From: Thermoguttaceae bacterium
Lineage (GTDB): Bacteria; Planctomycetota; Planctomycetia; Pirellulales; Thermoguttaceae
Direction of reading: 5' to 3'
Assembly (NCBI GenBank): GCA_017447865.1
Contig: JAFSMO010000007.1
Coordinates: 1-64,000, forward strand
DNA: 64,000 nucleotides
In this document: one piece after another, positions 1 through 11,100 of the stretch
Position numbering within the stretch: position 1 is the first letter of the stretch
Layout of the letters: each line of letters starts with the position of its first letter
The notes under the pieces: model-generated
Database searches by the model: none
Told to the model about the DNA's origin: nothing
Seen by the model: the letters and a program-made list of their open reading frames with translations, nothing else
Program-made: the position numbers and the translations under genes

Positions 1-1
1 G

Positions 2-265
2 GCTAGATTCCACAAGGGATTCAAACCTGGACCGAAACCGTGCTTCAAGAAGGGCTTCCCCGGCCCGAAGGCTGGATTCCACAAGGGATTCAAACCTGGA
101 CCGAAACCGTGCTTCAAGAAGGGCTTCCCCGGCCCGAAGGCTGGATTCCACAAGGGATTCAAACCTGGACCGAAACCGTGCTTCAAGAAGGGGTTCCCCG
201 GCCCGAAACCCGGATTCCACAAAGGATTCAAACCCGGACCGAAACCGTGCTTCAAGAAAGGCGCA
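2..265 (+). repeat. 69-bp in-frame tandem repeat
   Basis: Repeat boundaries fall at GCT/CCC codons at 2, 71, 140 and 209, exactly 69 bp apart. Copies 1-3 are nearly identical at the DNA level, which implies recent expansion or homogenisation. Copy number upstream of the window is unknown. Confidence 0.92.
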
Positions 266-535
266 TGCAAGTGCCAGAAGTGCCAGTGTGGTAAAAAGTG
301 CCCGTGCGGCAAAAAAGGCCCCAAGCCGAACTTCAAGAAGGGTTTCCCCGGCCCGAAAGCCGGATTCGGATTTCCTCCTTTCCCGCCGAAAGCCGGATTT
401 GGTTTCCCCCCATTCCCCCCGCAGCCAGGATTCGGAGCTCCGTTTGCTGGCCCGAAGCCGGGATTTGGTGGTCCTTTCCCTGGTCCCCGTCCTGAAATGA
501 AGGGTCCGAAAGGTCCGTGCCCGTTCTGCAAGTAA
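2..535 (+). CDS. Gly/Pro/Lys/Phe/Cys-rich repeat protein, 3' part only
   Basis: The frame is open from the left window edge, so the start is missing. The visible 177 residues begin with a perfectly periodic block of 23 residues (69 bp), about 3.6 copies, with core GFHKGFKPGPKPCFKKGFPG. A Cys cluster follows (CKCQKCQCGKKCPCGKK, about residues 85-105), then shorter GFGFPPFPPKA-type repeats, ending CPFCK. I recognise no enzyme family. The Cys spacing suggests metal binding or disulfide cross-linking, and the basic low-complexity body suggests a structural, envelope or nucleic-acid-binding protein; both are inferences. The third codon of the first copy reads differently from the others (AGA for GGA). 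The ECF sigma factor gene starts 69 bp downstream on the same strand. Confidence 0.7.
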   Translation, partial: ARFHKGFKPGPKPCFKKGFPGPKAGFHKGFKPGPKPCFKKGFPGPKAGFHKGFKPGPKPCFKKGFPGPKPGFHKGFKPGPKPCFKKGACKCQKCQCGKKCPCGKKGPKPNFKKGFPGPKAGFGFPPFPPKAGFGFPPFPPQPGFGAPFAGPKPGFGGPFPGPRPEMKGPKGPCPFCK

Positions 536-604
536 GGTGACTGGAAAGGTCCGAAAGGCCAAAGGCCCGAAACCTGAAAAGTGATTTTCACATTAAACTG
601 AAGA

Positions 605-1216
605 ATGAGTTCCGAAAATTTTCCTTTTGAAGCAACACTGAAGCGTGCGAAAGATGGTGATTCTGCCGCGCTTGGGGAGCTTCTGGAGAATTTTCGGAAC
701 TATTTGCTTTTTCTTGCCAGGCTTCAAATCGATCCGCGCATCTGCGGAAAACTGGACGCGGCGGATATCGTGCAGGAAACCTTCCTGGAAGCGTATCAGG
801 CCTTTCCGAATTTTCGCGGTGAGAATGAAGCGTCTTTTCTCGCATGGCTTCGTCAGATTCTCGCGACGACGCTGGCGGCCTCCGTCCGATTCTATGTAGG
901 AACAAAACGCCGTGACGTTCGGATGGAACGTGCAATTTGTCTCAAGGTCGATCAATCGTCGATTTTCTGGAACCAGCTCGTGAGTAACATCAGCACGCCG
1001 AGCCTCAAAGTTTCACGCAAAGAAATGGAGCAGCAGCTCGCGATGGCCATGGGCCAGCTTCCCGAGCATTACCGCACGGTCCTGCGTTTGCGGCATTCCG
1101 AGAATCTTCCGTTCCAGGAAATCGCGGATCAGATGGGGCGTTCTTTGGATAGCGTGCAGAAAATCTGGGTCAGAGCGCTGGCGCAGCTGAGGGACCTGGT
1201 AAAAGGCGAAGAATAA
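605..1216 (+). CDS. ECF-type RNA polymerase sigma factor
   Basis: A 203-residue sigma-70 family factor of ECF layout. Region 2 lies at about residues 25-95 (DAADIVQETFLEAYQAFPNF, then FLAWLRQIL). Region 4 with its helix-turn-helix lies at about 145-200 (LPEHYRTVLRLRHSENLPFQEIADQMGRS). It would direct RNA polymerase to a dedicated promoter set. Length and motif wording match the large planctomycete ECF groups rather than RpoE of proteobacteria. No anti-sigma factor lies next to it; the neighbours are a Cys-rich repeat protein upstream and a convergent zinc-ribbon membrane protein downstream, so its signal cannot be read from context. No strong ribosome binding site precedes the start. Confidence 0.9.
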   Translation: MSSENFPFEATLKRAKDGDSAALGELLENFRNYLLFLARLQIDPRICGKLDAADIVQETFLEAYQAFPNFRGENEASFLAWLRQILATTLAASVRFYVGTKRRDVRMERAICLKVDQSSIFWNQLVSNISTPSLKVSRKEMEQQLAMAMGQLPEHYRTVLRLRHSENLPFQEIADQMGRSLDSVQKIWVRALAQLRDLVKGEE

Positions 1217-1318
1217 AAAAATTGAGGAAAATCTCCCCGGGGAAACGTTCCTCAATCAGTCCTCTTTAAAACCATTGGATCTTTGGTGAATCAGGCGTTT
1301 TTGTGAACGCTCCGCCTT

Positions 1319-2218
1319 TTATTTCAAACGCGGATCCACCGGCTTTCCTTTATTCATTTTCACTGGCGGCGCGGGTTCTTCCTCCTCGGCTTTTGAGGAT
1401 TTTTTGTTTTTCTTTCCTTTTTTGCCTTTTTTACCTTTTTCAGGCGTGGCTTCATCGGCGGCTGGAGTGGCTTCTGTGGCTGCAATCGCAGCGGCATTTG
1501 CCTGTTCGAGGGCCGGATTGGTGCTTTCATCAGCCGGGACAAAACTCAGCCCCGCCGTCCAGAAAAGAAGCACCGTCACCACGACGTAGAAGGTGGTGTG
1601 AACGTAACCGTCCATCATTTCCAGGTCAAAAAGGAACGAAGCGATGATTCCGCCCATGATCAAAAGCGGAATCGCGGCAAATGGCCAGGTCATGTAGGAG
1701 AACAGCGCGTCAAAAGCGTTTGCCAACACCGGGGCAAAGAAAATGTAAACAGTCCAAAATGCGAGGTAAAAACCCGAACAAAGAATCGTCCGAAAAATCA
1801 GGGCCGACTTGCTCAGGTCCTCGATCGCCTCCGTGTCGCGCAGGAAGAAGTACGGGGCATAAACCAGCGGGGGCGTGACGAGAATCAGCCCGACGTACGC
1901 GGCAATCGTGAATTTTTGAAGGATCCCGCCCAGCAGCCAGGTCAAAAGGAAGAGCAAAAGCGCGCTTCCGGCGATGATCGCGAACGTTTTGGGCTTGAAA
2001 ATGGTTTCCCGCCGCTTGATCGGCTTCAGAACAAATTCCCCACTGGCGTTTGTGCCGCCCGTTTCAAAAGCCTCACCACCGTGAACCTTGACTTTTTTGT
2101 CCGGCATCGGGATGGTGATCATGGTTTTGCACTTCGGGCATGGGCCTTTTCGCCCCCCGAATTCATCCTTAACGCTGAAACTTTTGTGGCAGCCGGGGCA
2201 AGTTACGATGATTGCCAT
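1319..2218 (-). CDS. Zinc-ribbon membrane protein with Lys/Glu-rich tail
   Basis: The frame could open further upstream, but the ATG at 2218 is preferred because AGGA lies just upstream and the zinc ribbon then starts at once (MAIIVTCPGCH...CPKC, residues 1-30). That gives 299 residues. The N-terminal CxxC/CxxC ribbon resembles the MJ0042-type fingers common in planctomycete proteins. After a basic linker come about five hydrophobic segments between residues 75 and 225. The tail is Ala-rich and then strongly charged (GKKGKKGKKNKKSSKAEEEE). A cytoplasmic finger on an integral membrane domain suggests a sensor or scaffold; this is inference. It is divergent from the three-finger gene at 2456. 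Confidence 0.82.
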   Translation of the reverse strand: MAIIVTCPGCHKSFSVKDEFGGRKGPCPKCKTMITIPMPDKKVKVHGGEAFETGGTNASGEFVLKPIKRRETIFKPKTFAIIAGSALLLFLLTWLLGGILQKFTIAAYVGLILVTPPLVYAPYFFLRDTEAIEDLSKSALIFRTILCSGFYLAFWTVYIFFAPVLANAFDALFSYMTWPFAAIPLLIMGGIIASFLFDLEMMDGYVHTTFYVVVTVLLFWTAGLSFVPADESTNPALEQANAAAIAATEATPAADEATPEKGKKGKKGKKNKKSSKAEEEEPAPPVKMNKGKPVDPRLK

Positions 2219-2366
2219 GATGAGGATCCTCTTTTTTTGACTTTTTTTCAAAAAACAGCGTCCCACCCCATTGACGAAACGGGGAAAACGTGCGACACTA
2301 TATTAATTAATCGGAGCGCGAAATAGAGGGCCAGTCCTCGATTTCACCCCCGCTCCTTAGTACTAG

Positions 2367-2372
2367 TATAAT
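2367..2372 (+). promoter_or_regulatory. Possible -10 box for the three-finger gene
   Basis: TATAAT lies 84 bp upstream of the start at 2456, directly after the palindrome TAGTACTA (2359-2366). No good -35 box is visible at the expected distance, so this is a weak call. Confidence 0.35.
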
Positions 2373-2455
2373 CGGTTTTCACAAATTTTCCCAGTACCCA
2401 CCGGGGAAAATTCCGAAAAAAAACGAAAATTTCCTCCTTTTTCACTTAAAAACCC

Positions 2456-3904
2456 ATGACTCAGTTTGAATATTCATGCCCGAATAACCACTCCGTAAAA
2501 TTCATCCTCGAAATGTGCGGCAGGACTGCGCAGTGCCCGAAATGCTCCGCGCGTTTTGAAGTGCCGACGCTGGAAGAAGTTCGCGAAATGCTGGGGGACG
2601 AAATTACGCCGGAGCTTGAGAAAGAATTCCAGGAAGCAAAGAAAAAACTGGAGGCCCACGCGAAAGCGAAGGCGAAGCGTGCCCAGGCGGCGGCTCATGG
2701 TTCCTCTTCTTCCCAGCTGCATGAGTTTGAATTTGAATGCCCGAACGGCGATCAGGTGAAATTCACGCTGGAAATGTGCGGCCACACGGCCAAGTGCCCC
2801 AAATGTGGGATCCGGTTCGACGTTCCCAAGCTGGAGCTCGTTCGTGAAATGCTTGAGGGCCAGATCGACGATGAACTTGAAAAAGAATTCAAGAACGCCG
2901 AGATCAAATACCAGGAATACTTGAAAGCCAAAGCCCTCAAACGTGCCCAGCTTGAAAAAGAAGCAAAGGAAAAAGCCGAAACCGGGAAAGCTGAAAAGGA
3001 AAAAGAGGAAGAAGAAAAGGCGGCGCAGGAAAAAACGGAGCTGGAGGCTAAAGCAAAGCCGGAGCGTGACGCGAAAGGAAACGAAGAAACGGCCAAAAAA
3101 CCGCCGGAGTTGAAATTTACGTTCGGAATGGAGCCTGAAGATGAATCCCCCGAGGAGTCTCCTGAGGAATCTTCGGAGGAAATGATTTCCTTCCTCTGCC
3201 CGAACGGACATCAGCTCGAAGCGCCTGTTTCCAGTGCCGGGAAAAAAGGCAAATGCCCCGAATGCGGCGCGAAATTCAAAGTCCCAACGATGGAATCTCT
3301 GGAAGAAACTGCTGCGAGCGGCGAGTTGGAACTGAATCCCGAGAGTGAGCTTTCTCTTGATGAAAGCAAGGCCGCGGAGCAGACGAAGGCGTTTACGGAG
3401 AAAGAAACGCAGGCATTCCCGCCGAAAATCTCCATTTCGAAAGATTCGACCGAAAGACCGTTCCTTTATCCGAACCTGGCGATCGGAAAGACCGGCGAGA
3501 TCGACCTTGGGCTCGACGAGACCATCCAAAGTATTCCGGAAGCCGTGAAAATGGACCCGATGGCGAAATTCTTCTGGACCCTCTGGACGTCCGGGTCGGA
3601 ACCGGCTGCGGAAGCTGAAAAGTCCGAGGAGGAAACAAAAGACGAAGCGAAACCGGAGGAAAAAGAAGAAAAAACCGAGAAGGATGATTTCCGGGCGAAT
3701 ATCATCGGGAAGTCCATCAAAAGCTCCCAGGCCGGCAAAATTGAGATCCAGACGGCGGATGGAAAGGTTTTCAGTCCGTTGGAATTTTACGAGGACCGGT
3801 CGCTCAGCCGGATCGGGTACTTCGAGGCGCTCGACGAAAACGAACGCCCGATCACGCTGGTCATCCGGTGGGAAAACGTGGTGCGGATCGTCGTGAAGAA
3901 GTGA
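2456..3904 (+). CDS. Three-finger zinc-ribbon protein with charged linkers
   Basis: A 482-residue soluble protein with three related fingers: CPNNH...CPKC at about residues 8-30, CPNGD...CPKC at about 98-121, and CPNGH...CPEC at about 245-270. In the second finger Asp replaces the His of the other two, so its metal site may be altered. The linkers are long, Lys/Glu-rich and probably coiled coil or disordered (about 45-90, 140-240, 380-420). A compact C-terminal domain (about 425-482, ending RWENVVRIVVKK) looks folded but I do not recognise it. No signal peptide or membrane segment is present. The repeated fingers followed by similar EVREML segments indicate internal duplication. Function unknown. 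Confidence 0.82.
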   Translation: MTQFEYSCPNNHSVKFILEMCGRTAQCPKCSARFEVPTLEEVREMLGDEITPELEKEFQEAKKKLEAHAKAKAKRAQAAAHGSSSSQLHEFEFECPNGDQVKFTLEMCGHTAKCPKCGIRFDVPKLELVREMLEGQIDDELEKEFKNAEIKYQEYLKAKALKRAQLEKEAKEKAETGKAEKEKEEEEKAAQEKTELEAKAKPERDAKGNEETAKKPPELKFTFGMEPEDESPEESPEESSEEMISFLCPNGHQLEAPVSSAGKKGKCPECGAKFKVPTMESLEETAASGELELNPESELSLDESKAAEQTKAFTEKETQAFPPKISISKDSTERPFLYPNLAIGKTGEIDLGLDETIQSIPEAVKMDPMAKFFWTLWTSGSEPAAEAEKSEEETKDEAKPEEKEEKTEKDDFRANIIGKSIKSSQAGKIEIQTADGKVFSPLEFYEDRSLSRIGYFEALDENERPITLVIRWENVVRIVVKK

Positions 3905-3912
3905 CGAAAAGC

Positions 3913-3948
3913 AAAGGGAGGAACGCGGAAATGGTTCCCCCCTTTTTT
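3913..3948 (+). terminator. Rho-independent terminator after the three-finger gene
   Basis: GGGAGGAAC (3916-3924) pairs with GTTCCCCCC (3934-3942) with one mismatch, followed by a run of T. A second hairpin with arms TCCGGG (3968-3973) and CCCGGA (3992-3997) is also followed by T-rich sequence, so two stops lie in tandem. Confidence 0.72.
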
Positions 3949-4005
3949 CTTAACGGTTTTGAGCAGATCCGGGTTTCTTCCGAAGAAGTTTCCCGGATTT
4001 TTTAT

Positions 4006-4866
4006 TTATTTATTCTTCGCTTCGCGTTCTTTGAAGACCTGGACCTGAACGGCGGGACGGTTGGTCGTCATCGTGTCGATCCCCGCGTCGAGCAGCTCGT
4101 TCATGAGCTTCGGATCGTCGATGATCCACGTGCTGACGACGAAGCCGGCCTCTTTCAGGAGCTTGACCGTGTGCGTATTTTTCATCTGGCCCCAGTCGGG
4201 ATTGGCGACTTTGAACGGGCAGTCCTTCTGGCTTTCGATGAACCAGGCGACGAATTCCTCGTCCGTTTTGTCGCCGCGATTGCCGCCATTCCGGTACGCG
4301 TAGATCCCGGGGCAGTATTCCCACATGCGGCGGATGGATTCGTGATTGAACGAGACCAGCGCCACTTCCTTCACCATGTCGTGCGCAATGATCGCGTCGG
4401 CAATCTGGCGTTCCGTGCCGAATTCCTTGATCTCAATGACCGGAATACAGCCGGAACCTTTGAAGAGGTCGAGCGTTTCGTCGAGGGTGGGGCACTGCGT
4501 GTTTTTCCAGGCCTCGCCTTTGTACGCGCCAACGTCGAGTTTGCGGACTTCCTCGAAAGTCATGTCGCAGATTTTGGCTTTGCAGGCGCCGTTGGTGGCA
4601 CGCTCGAACGTCGCGTCGTGGCTCAGAACGAGTACTCCGTCTTTGGTGCGGCGGACGTCAAATTCGCAGGAATCGACGCCGGTTTCGATCGCCATTTTGA
4701 AGCCCGCGAGTGTATTTTCGGGCGCGTTGTAATAGTCGCCGCGGTGGGCCATCGAGCGGACCCGGTGCGCGATTTCCGGGAGCTGCGCCTGCACCTGAAC
4801 GGCAGAAAGAATGAACAGAACGGACGCGGCCGTCAGGAATGAAAGGATGGAGGTGAGTTTTTTCAT
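4006..4866 (-). CDS. Secreted glycerophosphodiester phosphodiesterase
   Basis: This 286-residue GDPD-family enzyme hydrolyses glycerophosphodiesters to glycerol-3-phosphate and an alcohol. An N-terminal signal peptide (about 1-27, ending VQVQAQ) sends it to the periplasm or outside. The family signature AHRGDYYNAPENT (about residues 39-51) supplies the catalytic His and Arg. CEFDVRRTKDGVLVLSHD (about 68-85) gives the acidic metal ligands and second catalytic His, and PVIEIK follows later. The C-terminal part (STWIIDDPKLMNELLDAGID) is the usual last beta-alpha unit of the TIM barrel. It is a single gene with its own promoter, probably for phosphorus or glycerol scavenging from lipids or teichoic-acid-like polymers. 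Confidence 0.93.
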   Translation of the reverse strand: MKKLTSILSFLTAASVLFILSAVQVQAQLPEIAHRVRSMAHRGDYYNAPENTLAGFKMAIETGVDSCEFDVRRTKDGVLVLSHDATFERATNGACKAKICDMTFEEVRKLDVGAYKGEAWKNTQCPTLDETLDLFKGSGCIPVIEIKEFGTERQIADAIIAHDMVKEVALVSFNHESIRRMWEYCPGIYAYRNGGNRGDKTDEEFVAWFIESQKDCPFKVANPDWGQMKNTHTVKLLKEAGFVVSTWIIDDPKLMNELLDAGIDTMTTNRPAVQVQVFKEREAKNK

Positions 4867-4952
4867 GGTCAGTCCTTAAAATAAAATGGAAAAAGGATCC
4901 TCGGTTCATGGTCTGGGCTCAGGAGGGACCGCCACACCAGTGTGTTGCCTTT

Positions 4953-4970
4953 CGATTGATCCCTCAATCG
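4953..4970. repeat. Small palindrome in the GDPD leader
   Basis: CGATTGA and TCAATCG form a perfect 7-bp inverted repeat with a 4-nt loop, between the GDPD promoter and its start codon. No T-run follows, so it is more likely an operator or leader hairpin than a terminator. The remainder of 4867-5195, a 329-bp divergent gap, is AT-rich with nothing else I can name. Confidence 0.45.
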
Positions 4971-4993
4971 GGTCATTCTCCCAAGTCAGGGCC

Positions 4994-5022
4994 ATTTTAT
5001 CATAAATCCCCATTTTTGTCAA
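4994..5022 (-). promoter_or_regulatory. Promoter of the GDPD gene
   Basis: Reading leftward, TTGACA (complement of 5017-5022) and TAAAAT (complement of 4994-4999) are 17 nt apart. The leader would be roughly 120 nt. Confidence 0.6.
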
Positions 5023-5195
5023 GACCCCGAAATTTTTCAATTATTTTTGGGGTATTTTTTGGGGGGCCTCTTTCTTTTTTAAAAATTTTTTGGTAAAATC
5101 AGAAAAAACCTGAAATGAAGCGAGTTTTCGTTCGTCCAAAATATTAGCCCCTTTAGTTTTAGAATCTTTTTAGTTAAAATACAGGAGATAAATCG

Positions 5196-8100
5196 ATGCA
5201 GTATGGAATTTTCCTTTTGACGCTTCTGTCACTCGGAGCCTTTGGCGGAGTTCCTGAAGGTGAAAAGTTTGTGAATGAACTCGAAAAACGCATGGATGAC
5301 GGCCAGTTTGTGAAATTGATCGAGATCGTGGACCTCTCCCTTTTTGGGGATGGGAAATCCGGGCCCGTGATGAACCCGAATTGGACCGATGCGAAAAATG
5401 CCGAGTACCTGCCCCTTGTGCTCCGGTTCCGGATCGTGGCTTTGGAGCGTCTGAACCGTTCGTCGGAAATCGATGATTTTATGGAAAAGTTCACGTCCGT
5501 TTATGGGGAATCGTGGCGTGCGCTTCAGGTCGCCGCGTCGGTCTGGAGTACCATCGACCATCATGGGCGTGTCGTTGCGGGAAAATTCTATCGCGGAAAC
5601 CAGCAGAGAAACGGGGAATACGCCGGGGCTTACGAGCGTGACCGTGTTCGTGCGCTTCAGCTCATGAATCAGGCCGCGGAAAAGGCCCAGAAAGAGACCG
5701 ACCCGATCGCCCGCGGCTGGTTCTACATCGATTTGGCCGAATTCATTCTGAAAGGCCGCGGCGGAAACTGCACGTCGTGGGAACTCCAGGATCTGACCGA
5801 TCTGAAAACGCTTCCGGAAGCCGACACGGAAAACCCGTGGTCGGAGGGACGCCGGGCCAGCCAGGTCGAAGGCACGCCCGTGAATGAAGACGGATCGCCG
5901 CTGATCTTTGCGGTTCCGGAATCGTTTGAGTCCGCAAAATCGGACGGCGAACGCTGGCGTTGGGCGCTGGCAGAAAGCGGAAAAGCCAGAACTCCTCAAG
6001 ACGAAAAATTTGCGCAGCTTTTCCGCGATGAGGCGACCTACCGCTTAGCGGTTTTCTATCAGCGCCAGTATGGCGAGCAGACTCTTGCCCAGATCTGGGA
6101 CCGTTTTTCTTCGGCGACCGGCGACGAAACGCAGGAAGAAATGACGCGTGAGTCCAGCCTGCTTCAGCTCGAAACCCTCTCCGATTCGGAAACCATCGCG
6201 CGGACGGCGACGGGGATCCGGCGCTTCACGATGCCGGACGGAGCGAATTACATTCAGATCTTCAAGGATCTGGCCTCGAAACCGGGCCGGTTCCAGAAAC
6301 TGGCGTACAAGCACCTGGCGATGATCGCCATGAACCGCCGGCAGTACCCGCACGCCGTTGAACTTTTCCGGCAGATGAACGCGGTGCAGCTTACGGCGAT
6401 CCCGGCCGAATTTCATGGCAAGCCGTACGAAGGAATGGATTTCAGTGACTGGACGAACACGATCACAGGCAACTGGGCACGGTTCGAGCCGCTGCGCCAG
6501 CAGACCTCCGAAAATCCAATGCTTCGCGTAAAGTTCCGGAACGCGAAAAAGGCCTCCTTCACGGCCGTGCGTCTGGACCTGGAGAAACTCGAGGCGGCCC
6601 TGAAAAACGCCATTCGCGAAGCGGCGGCCAGAGGCCCGGTCCCTCAAGGTCAGATGAAGACGGACTTTTACCAGTTTGAACCCCAAAATCTCGTTTCTCG
6701 TTTGGTTTACGAGAAAAGCAGGGAGTTCATGACCAACGAGAGGTACGCGTGGGACGTCACGCTGGAACCGGCGGAGAAATTCAAGGACCGTTCGATCGAA
6801 ACCCCGCTGAAAGTCAACGGGCCGGGCGCGTACTTCGTGGAAATGCATCTGGAAAACGGGAATTCCGCGTGCATCGTGGCCTGGATCCAGGACGTGATGA
6901 TCGCGACCAAGCAGCTTGACGACGCGACGTGGTGCTACGTCGCCGACTCGCGGACCGGCAAAGCGATTCCGGGCGCCGTGCTCGAATTCACCGGCTGGCG
7001 CAAGGAGTGGCTTGAAAACAAAGACTCCCGCCGCCGCGATCTGGTCCAGGTCTTCAAAAACGAAGTCAAGGCGCAGTGCGACGAAAACGGAACGTGGCAA
7101 GCCACCAGGAAAAACCTCGACCAGCGTTTCCAGTACTTCATCTCGGCCAAACGCCCGGGCGGCGAGCGCGTCGAGGCGTTCTTTGGCTTGAATCAGTCCC
7201 ATTTCAACTTCGGCCGTTTTCGTCACGATGACTGGTGGGATGAAATTTCCGCTTTCGGAATGACCGACCGGCCAATTTACCGTCCGGAGCAGTCGGTTCA
7301 CTATAAATTCTGGTTTGCGCAGGCCCTCTACGATCTCCACAATTACTGGAAGACGCAGGTGGATGAAGACGACGAAAACGACGAAGACGACGAAGAGGAA
7401 AAGAGTCCGTACGAGCCGATGGAGCCGTATTCCATGGCCAATGCGGACATGACGCTGATCATCCACTCGCCCAACGGCGACGACGTTGAAGAAATCAAGG
7501 TCAAAACCAACGAATACGGCGGCGTTTCCGGTGATTTTGAACTCGCCAAGGACGCCAAGCTCGGCCAGTACCTGATCACCCTTTGGGATTCTGCCAAGGA
7601 CCGGTGCTACGGCCGGATCACGTTCCGCATGGAGGAGTACCGCAAGCCGGAATTTGAAGTGACGGTGGACGCTCCGAAAGAGCCGGTTATGCTCGGCGAA
7701 ACGATGAAAGTCGGCGTCACGTCGAAATACTACTTCGGCGCCCCGGTCGCGAACGGAACCGTGAAATACCGTGTTCTGCGCGAAACGTACAACACGCGCT
7801 GGTACGCTCCGGCCGCGTGGGATTGGCTCTACGGGCCCGGCTACTGGTGGTACGCGGAAAATTACGGCTGGTTCCCCGGCTGGAGACGTTGGGGATGCCT
7901 CGCCCCGGAACCGACGTGGTACAGAAGCTACGGACGTGACGAGGAACTGGTCCTCGAAGGCGAGATCAAACTCACGCCCGAAATGGAAGGCAAAGCCGAA
8001 ATCACGGTCGATACGTCGATCGCCGCGGCCCTTTACGGAAACTCCGACCACCAGTACAGGATCGTGGCGGACGTGGAAGACGCTTCCCGCCGCATGATCA

Positions 8101-11100
8101 CGGGCGAAGGTCGGGTTTTGGCGGCGCGCAGCCCGTTCAAGGTGAACGTCTGGACCCGCCGCGCCTGGCTGGAGATCGGCGACCAGATTCCGGTCTCGTT
8201 TGCCGCGAAGACCCTGGACGGAAAACCGGTCAAAGGTTCCGCGAAAGTCCACGTTTTCGAGCTGAGCTACGATGAAAAAGGCACGCCGAACCAGAAGGAA
8301 CTTCAGACCGCCGACGTCGTTTTGACTGAAGACGGAATGGCCAACTACACGCTGAAAGCGACCCAGTCCGGCCAGTTCCGCGTCGCGTGCGTCGTGACCA
8401 GCGAGGGTGAAAATCCCAAGACGGTCGAAGGCGCGACGATCATGACCGTTCGCGGGCAGAATTTCACCGGTTCGGACCTCCGGTTCAACGACCTGGAGAT
8501 CATTCCTGACCGGTCCGAGTATAAGCCCGGCGACGTGGTGAAGCTCATGATCAACACGAATCAGCCCGACGCCACGGTCGTGCTCTTTGAACGCGCGCAG
8601 GACGGTTTCTGCTCGACTCCGCATTACATTCAGATGAAAGGAAAGAGTCAGATCGTCGAATTGCCGGTGCGTTACTGCGACCAGCCGAACTTCTTCATCG
8701 AGGCGCTGACCACGGCAAAATCCGAGGTCTATGCCGTCACGAAGGAAATTTGCGTCCCGCCGGAAAAGCGGATCCTGAATCTGGAAGTCATTCCGGTGAA
8801 AGATCGTTTCCTGCCGGGCGAAAAGGCCGAGGTGACGCTCCGTCTGACCGACCAGTACGGGAAACCGTTCGTGGGTGAGACCGTCCTGACCGTGTACGAC
8901 AAATCGCTCGAGTACATTTCCGGCGGGTCCAATATTGAGGACATTTACCGCCACTTCTGGAGCTGGAAGCGTCACCACTACCCGGAGACGCACAGCACGA
9001 CGTTCCTCAACTCGTCCAACATGCAGAGACCGGGTTCCTCGATGATGAGCGACCTGGGAAGGTTCCTGAACTTCCAGCTGTACGGCGACCTGCGAGATGA
9101 TTTCGGCGTGCGGATCGGTCAGGACGGCGGAGTCTTCCTGCGCAAGAGCAAATTCCGCGGCCGGATGCTCAAGTCCATGGCCCGAAATATGGACGCCGAT
9201 GAAGACGGGATGGTGGTCGAAGAAGAGGCCGCTGAAGAAATGGCGATGGATGCCGCCCCGATGGCCATGGAAGCCCCCGCCGCTGCGGCTCCAGCAAAGG
9301 CGATGGGAGAGGTGAGGATGGAGAAAGCCGCGGGATTTGCCATGGCAAACGGCGGCAAGGCGAAGCAGAATCTGCAGAGCGAGAAGAAGGCGGAAGGCGG
9401 GTCGGACAAAGAGCCGAAACTCGTCGCCGCGACCATCCGCAAGAATTTCGCCGACACGGCATACTGGTCCGCCAGCCTCGTGACGAACGAAAAGGGCGAA
9501 GCCCGCGTGGACTTCCCGATGCCCGAAAACCTCACGACGTGGAAAGTCTGCGCGTGGGCGATGGGCGAAGGGACCCGCGTCGGAAAAGCCGAGACCCAGG
9601 TGGTCACGGCCAAGAACCTGATCCTCCGGATGCAGACGCCGCGGTTCATCACGACCTCCGACGAGCTGCTCCTGACGGCCAACGTGCACAACTACCTCGC
9701 GACCGAGAAGAAAGTCGTGGTTTCGATTGATCTCGGCGATTCCGGCACGGCCTCGCTGAAGTCGGAAAAGACCGTCACCGCGACGGTTCCGCCCAAGGGT
9801 GAAACCCGCGTCGATTGGCTCGTTCGGGCTGAAAACGAGGGCAAGCTCGTCGTTACGATGACCGCCCAGACCGACGAAGAGTCCGACGCGATGCAGCTCA
9901 GCGTTCCGGTCCAGATCCACGGAATGGCGAAGCAGGACGCCCGCAGCGGGATGATCCCGAGCGCGACGCTTTCCGAGCTGAAGCAGGATTCGGCCGCCAT
10001 GGAATTCACGATTCCGGAAGCCCGCCGTCCGAAAGATTCGGCACTGGAGATTCGTTACTCGCCGACGCTTGCCGGGGCGATGCTCGACGCGATCCCGTAC
10101 CTGGTCGAGTACCCGTACGGCTGTACGGAGCAGACGCTCAACCGGTTCCTCCCGGCGGTTTTGGCCCGCAAGGCGCTGACCGACGCGGGGGTCGATCTTG
10201 ATGAGATCGCCGGTCAGACGAACAATCTGAACGCGCAGGAGATCGGCGACCCGAAGAAACGCGCCGAGCAGTGGAAGAAACTCCACCGCGACCGCAGCAG
10301 CGACCCGGTTTTCAACGACGAGAAATTCCATGAGATCCTCACGATCGGCGTGGATCGGCTGGTCAACATGCAGTGCTCGGACGGTGGCTGGGGCTGGTTC
10401 TCCGGCTCCGGCGAACACTCGACGCCGCACCTGACCGCACTGGTGACGCGCGGGCTTTTGCTCGCCCAGCAGGCGGAAGTCTTCGGCGAGCTGGAAAATG
10501 CCGAGGCGGTCGAACGGTCCATCCAGTCCGGCATCGCGTGGCTGATGCGCGAACAGCGTGAGGAAGTCGCGGCTCTCCAGCTTTGGGTCGAGTACCAGAA
10601 ATGGCTCGCATCCTGGAAGAAAGAGCACCGCGATCCGAAGCACCCGGACGTTGACGTTTTTCCGAAGCGGGAACAGATCCCGGCCAGGTACCGTGACGAG
10701 TACATGAAATCCCAGGCGGGCGAAATGGACGTCCTGGTCTTTGCGACCCTGGCGCAGGCGGGCGCTTCTTCGACGGACATGAACGAGATGAGCAATTTCA
10801 TCTTCCGTGACCGCGTGAAACTCTCGACCCAATCCAACGCGCTGGCGGGGATCGCCTACTTCCAGCGTGAGGAAAAAATGCGGTTCCGGACGATTTTCGA
10901 GTACCTGACGCAGTTCCTCATCCGCGACGCGGAAAACCAGACGGCGCACCTCTCGCTTCCGTCGTTCTGCTACTGGTGGTACTGGTACGGAAATGACATT
11001 GAAACGCAGGCGGCCTACTTGCGTCTGCTCTGCCTCGAAGGGAAGCCGGAAAGCCTCGAAACGGCCGCGTGGATCGTGAAGTACCTGCTGAACAACCGGA

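Noticed and set aside
2..265. Possible CRISPR array
   Set aside because: The 69-bp units are contiguous, without spacers, and are in frame with a protein. The intergenic heptamers also lack spacers.
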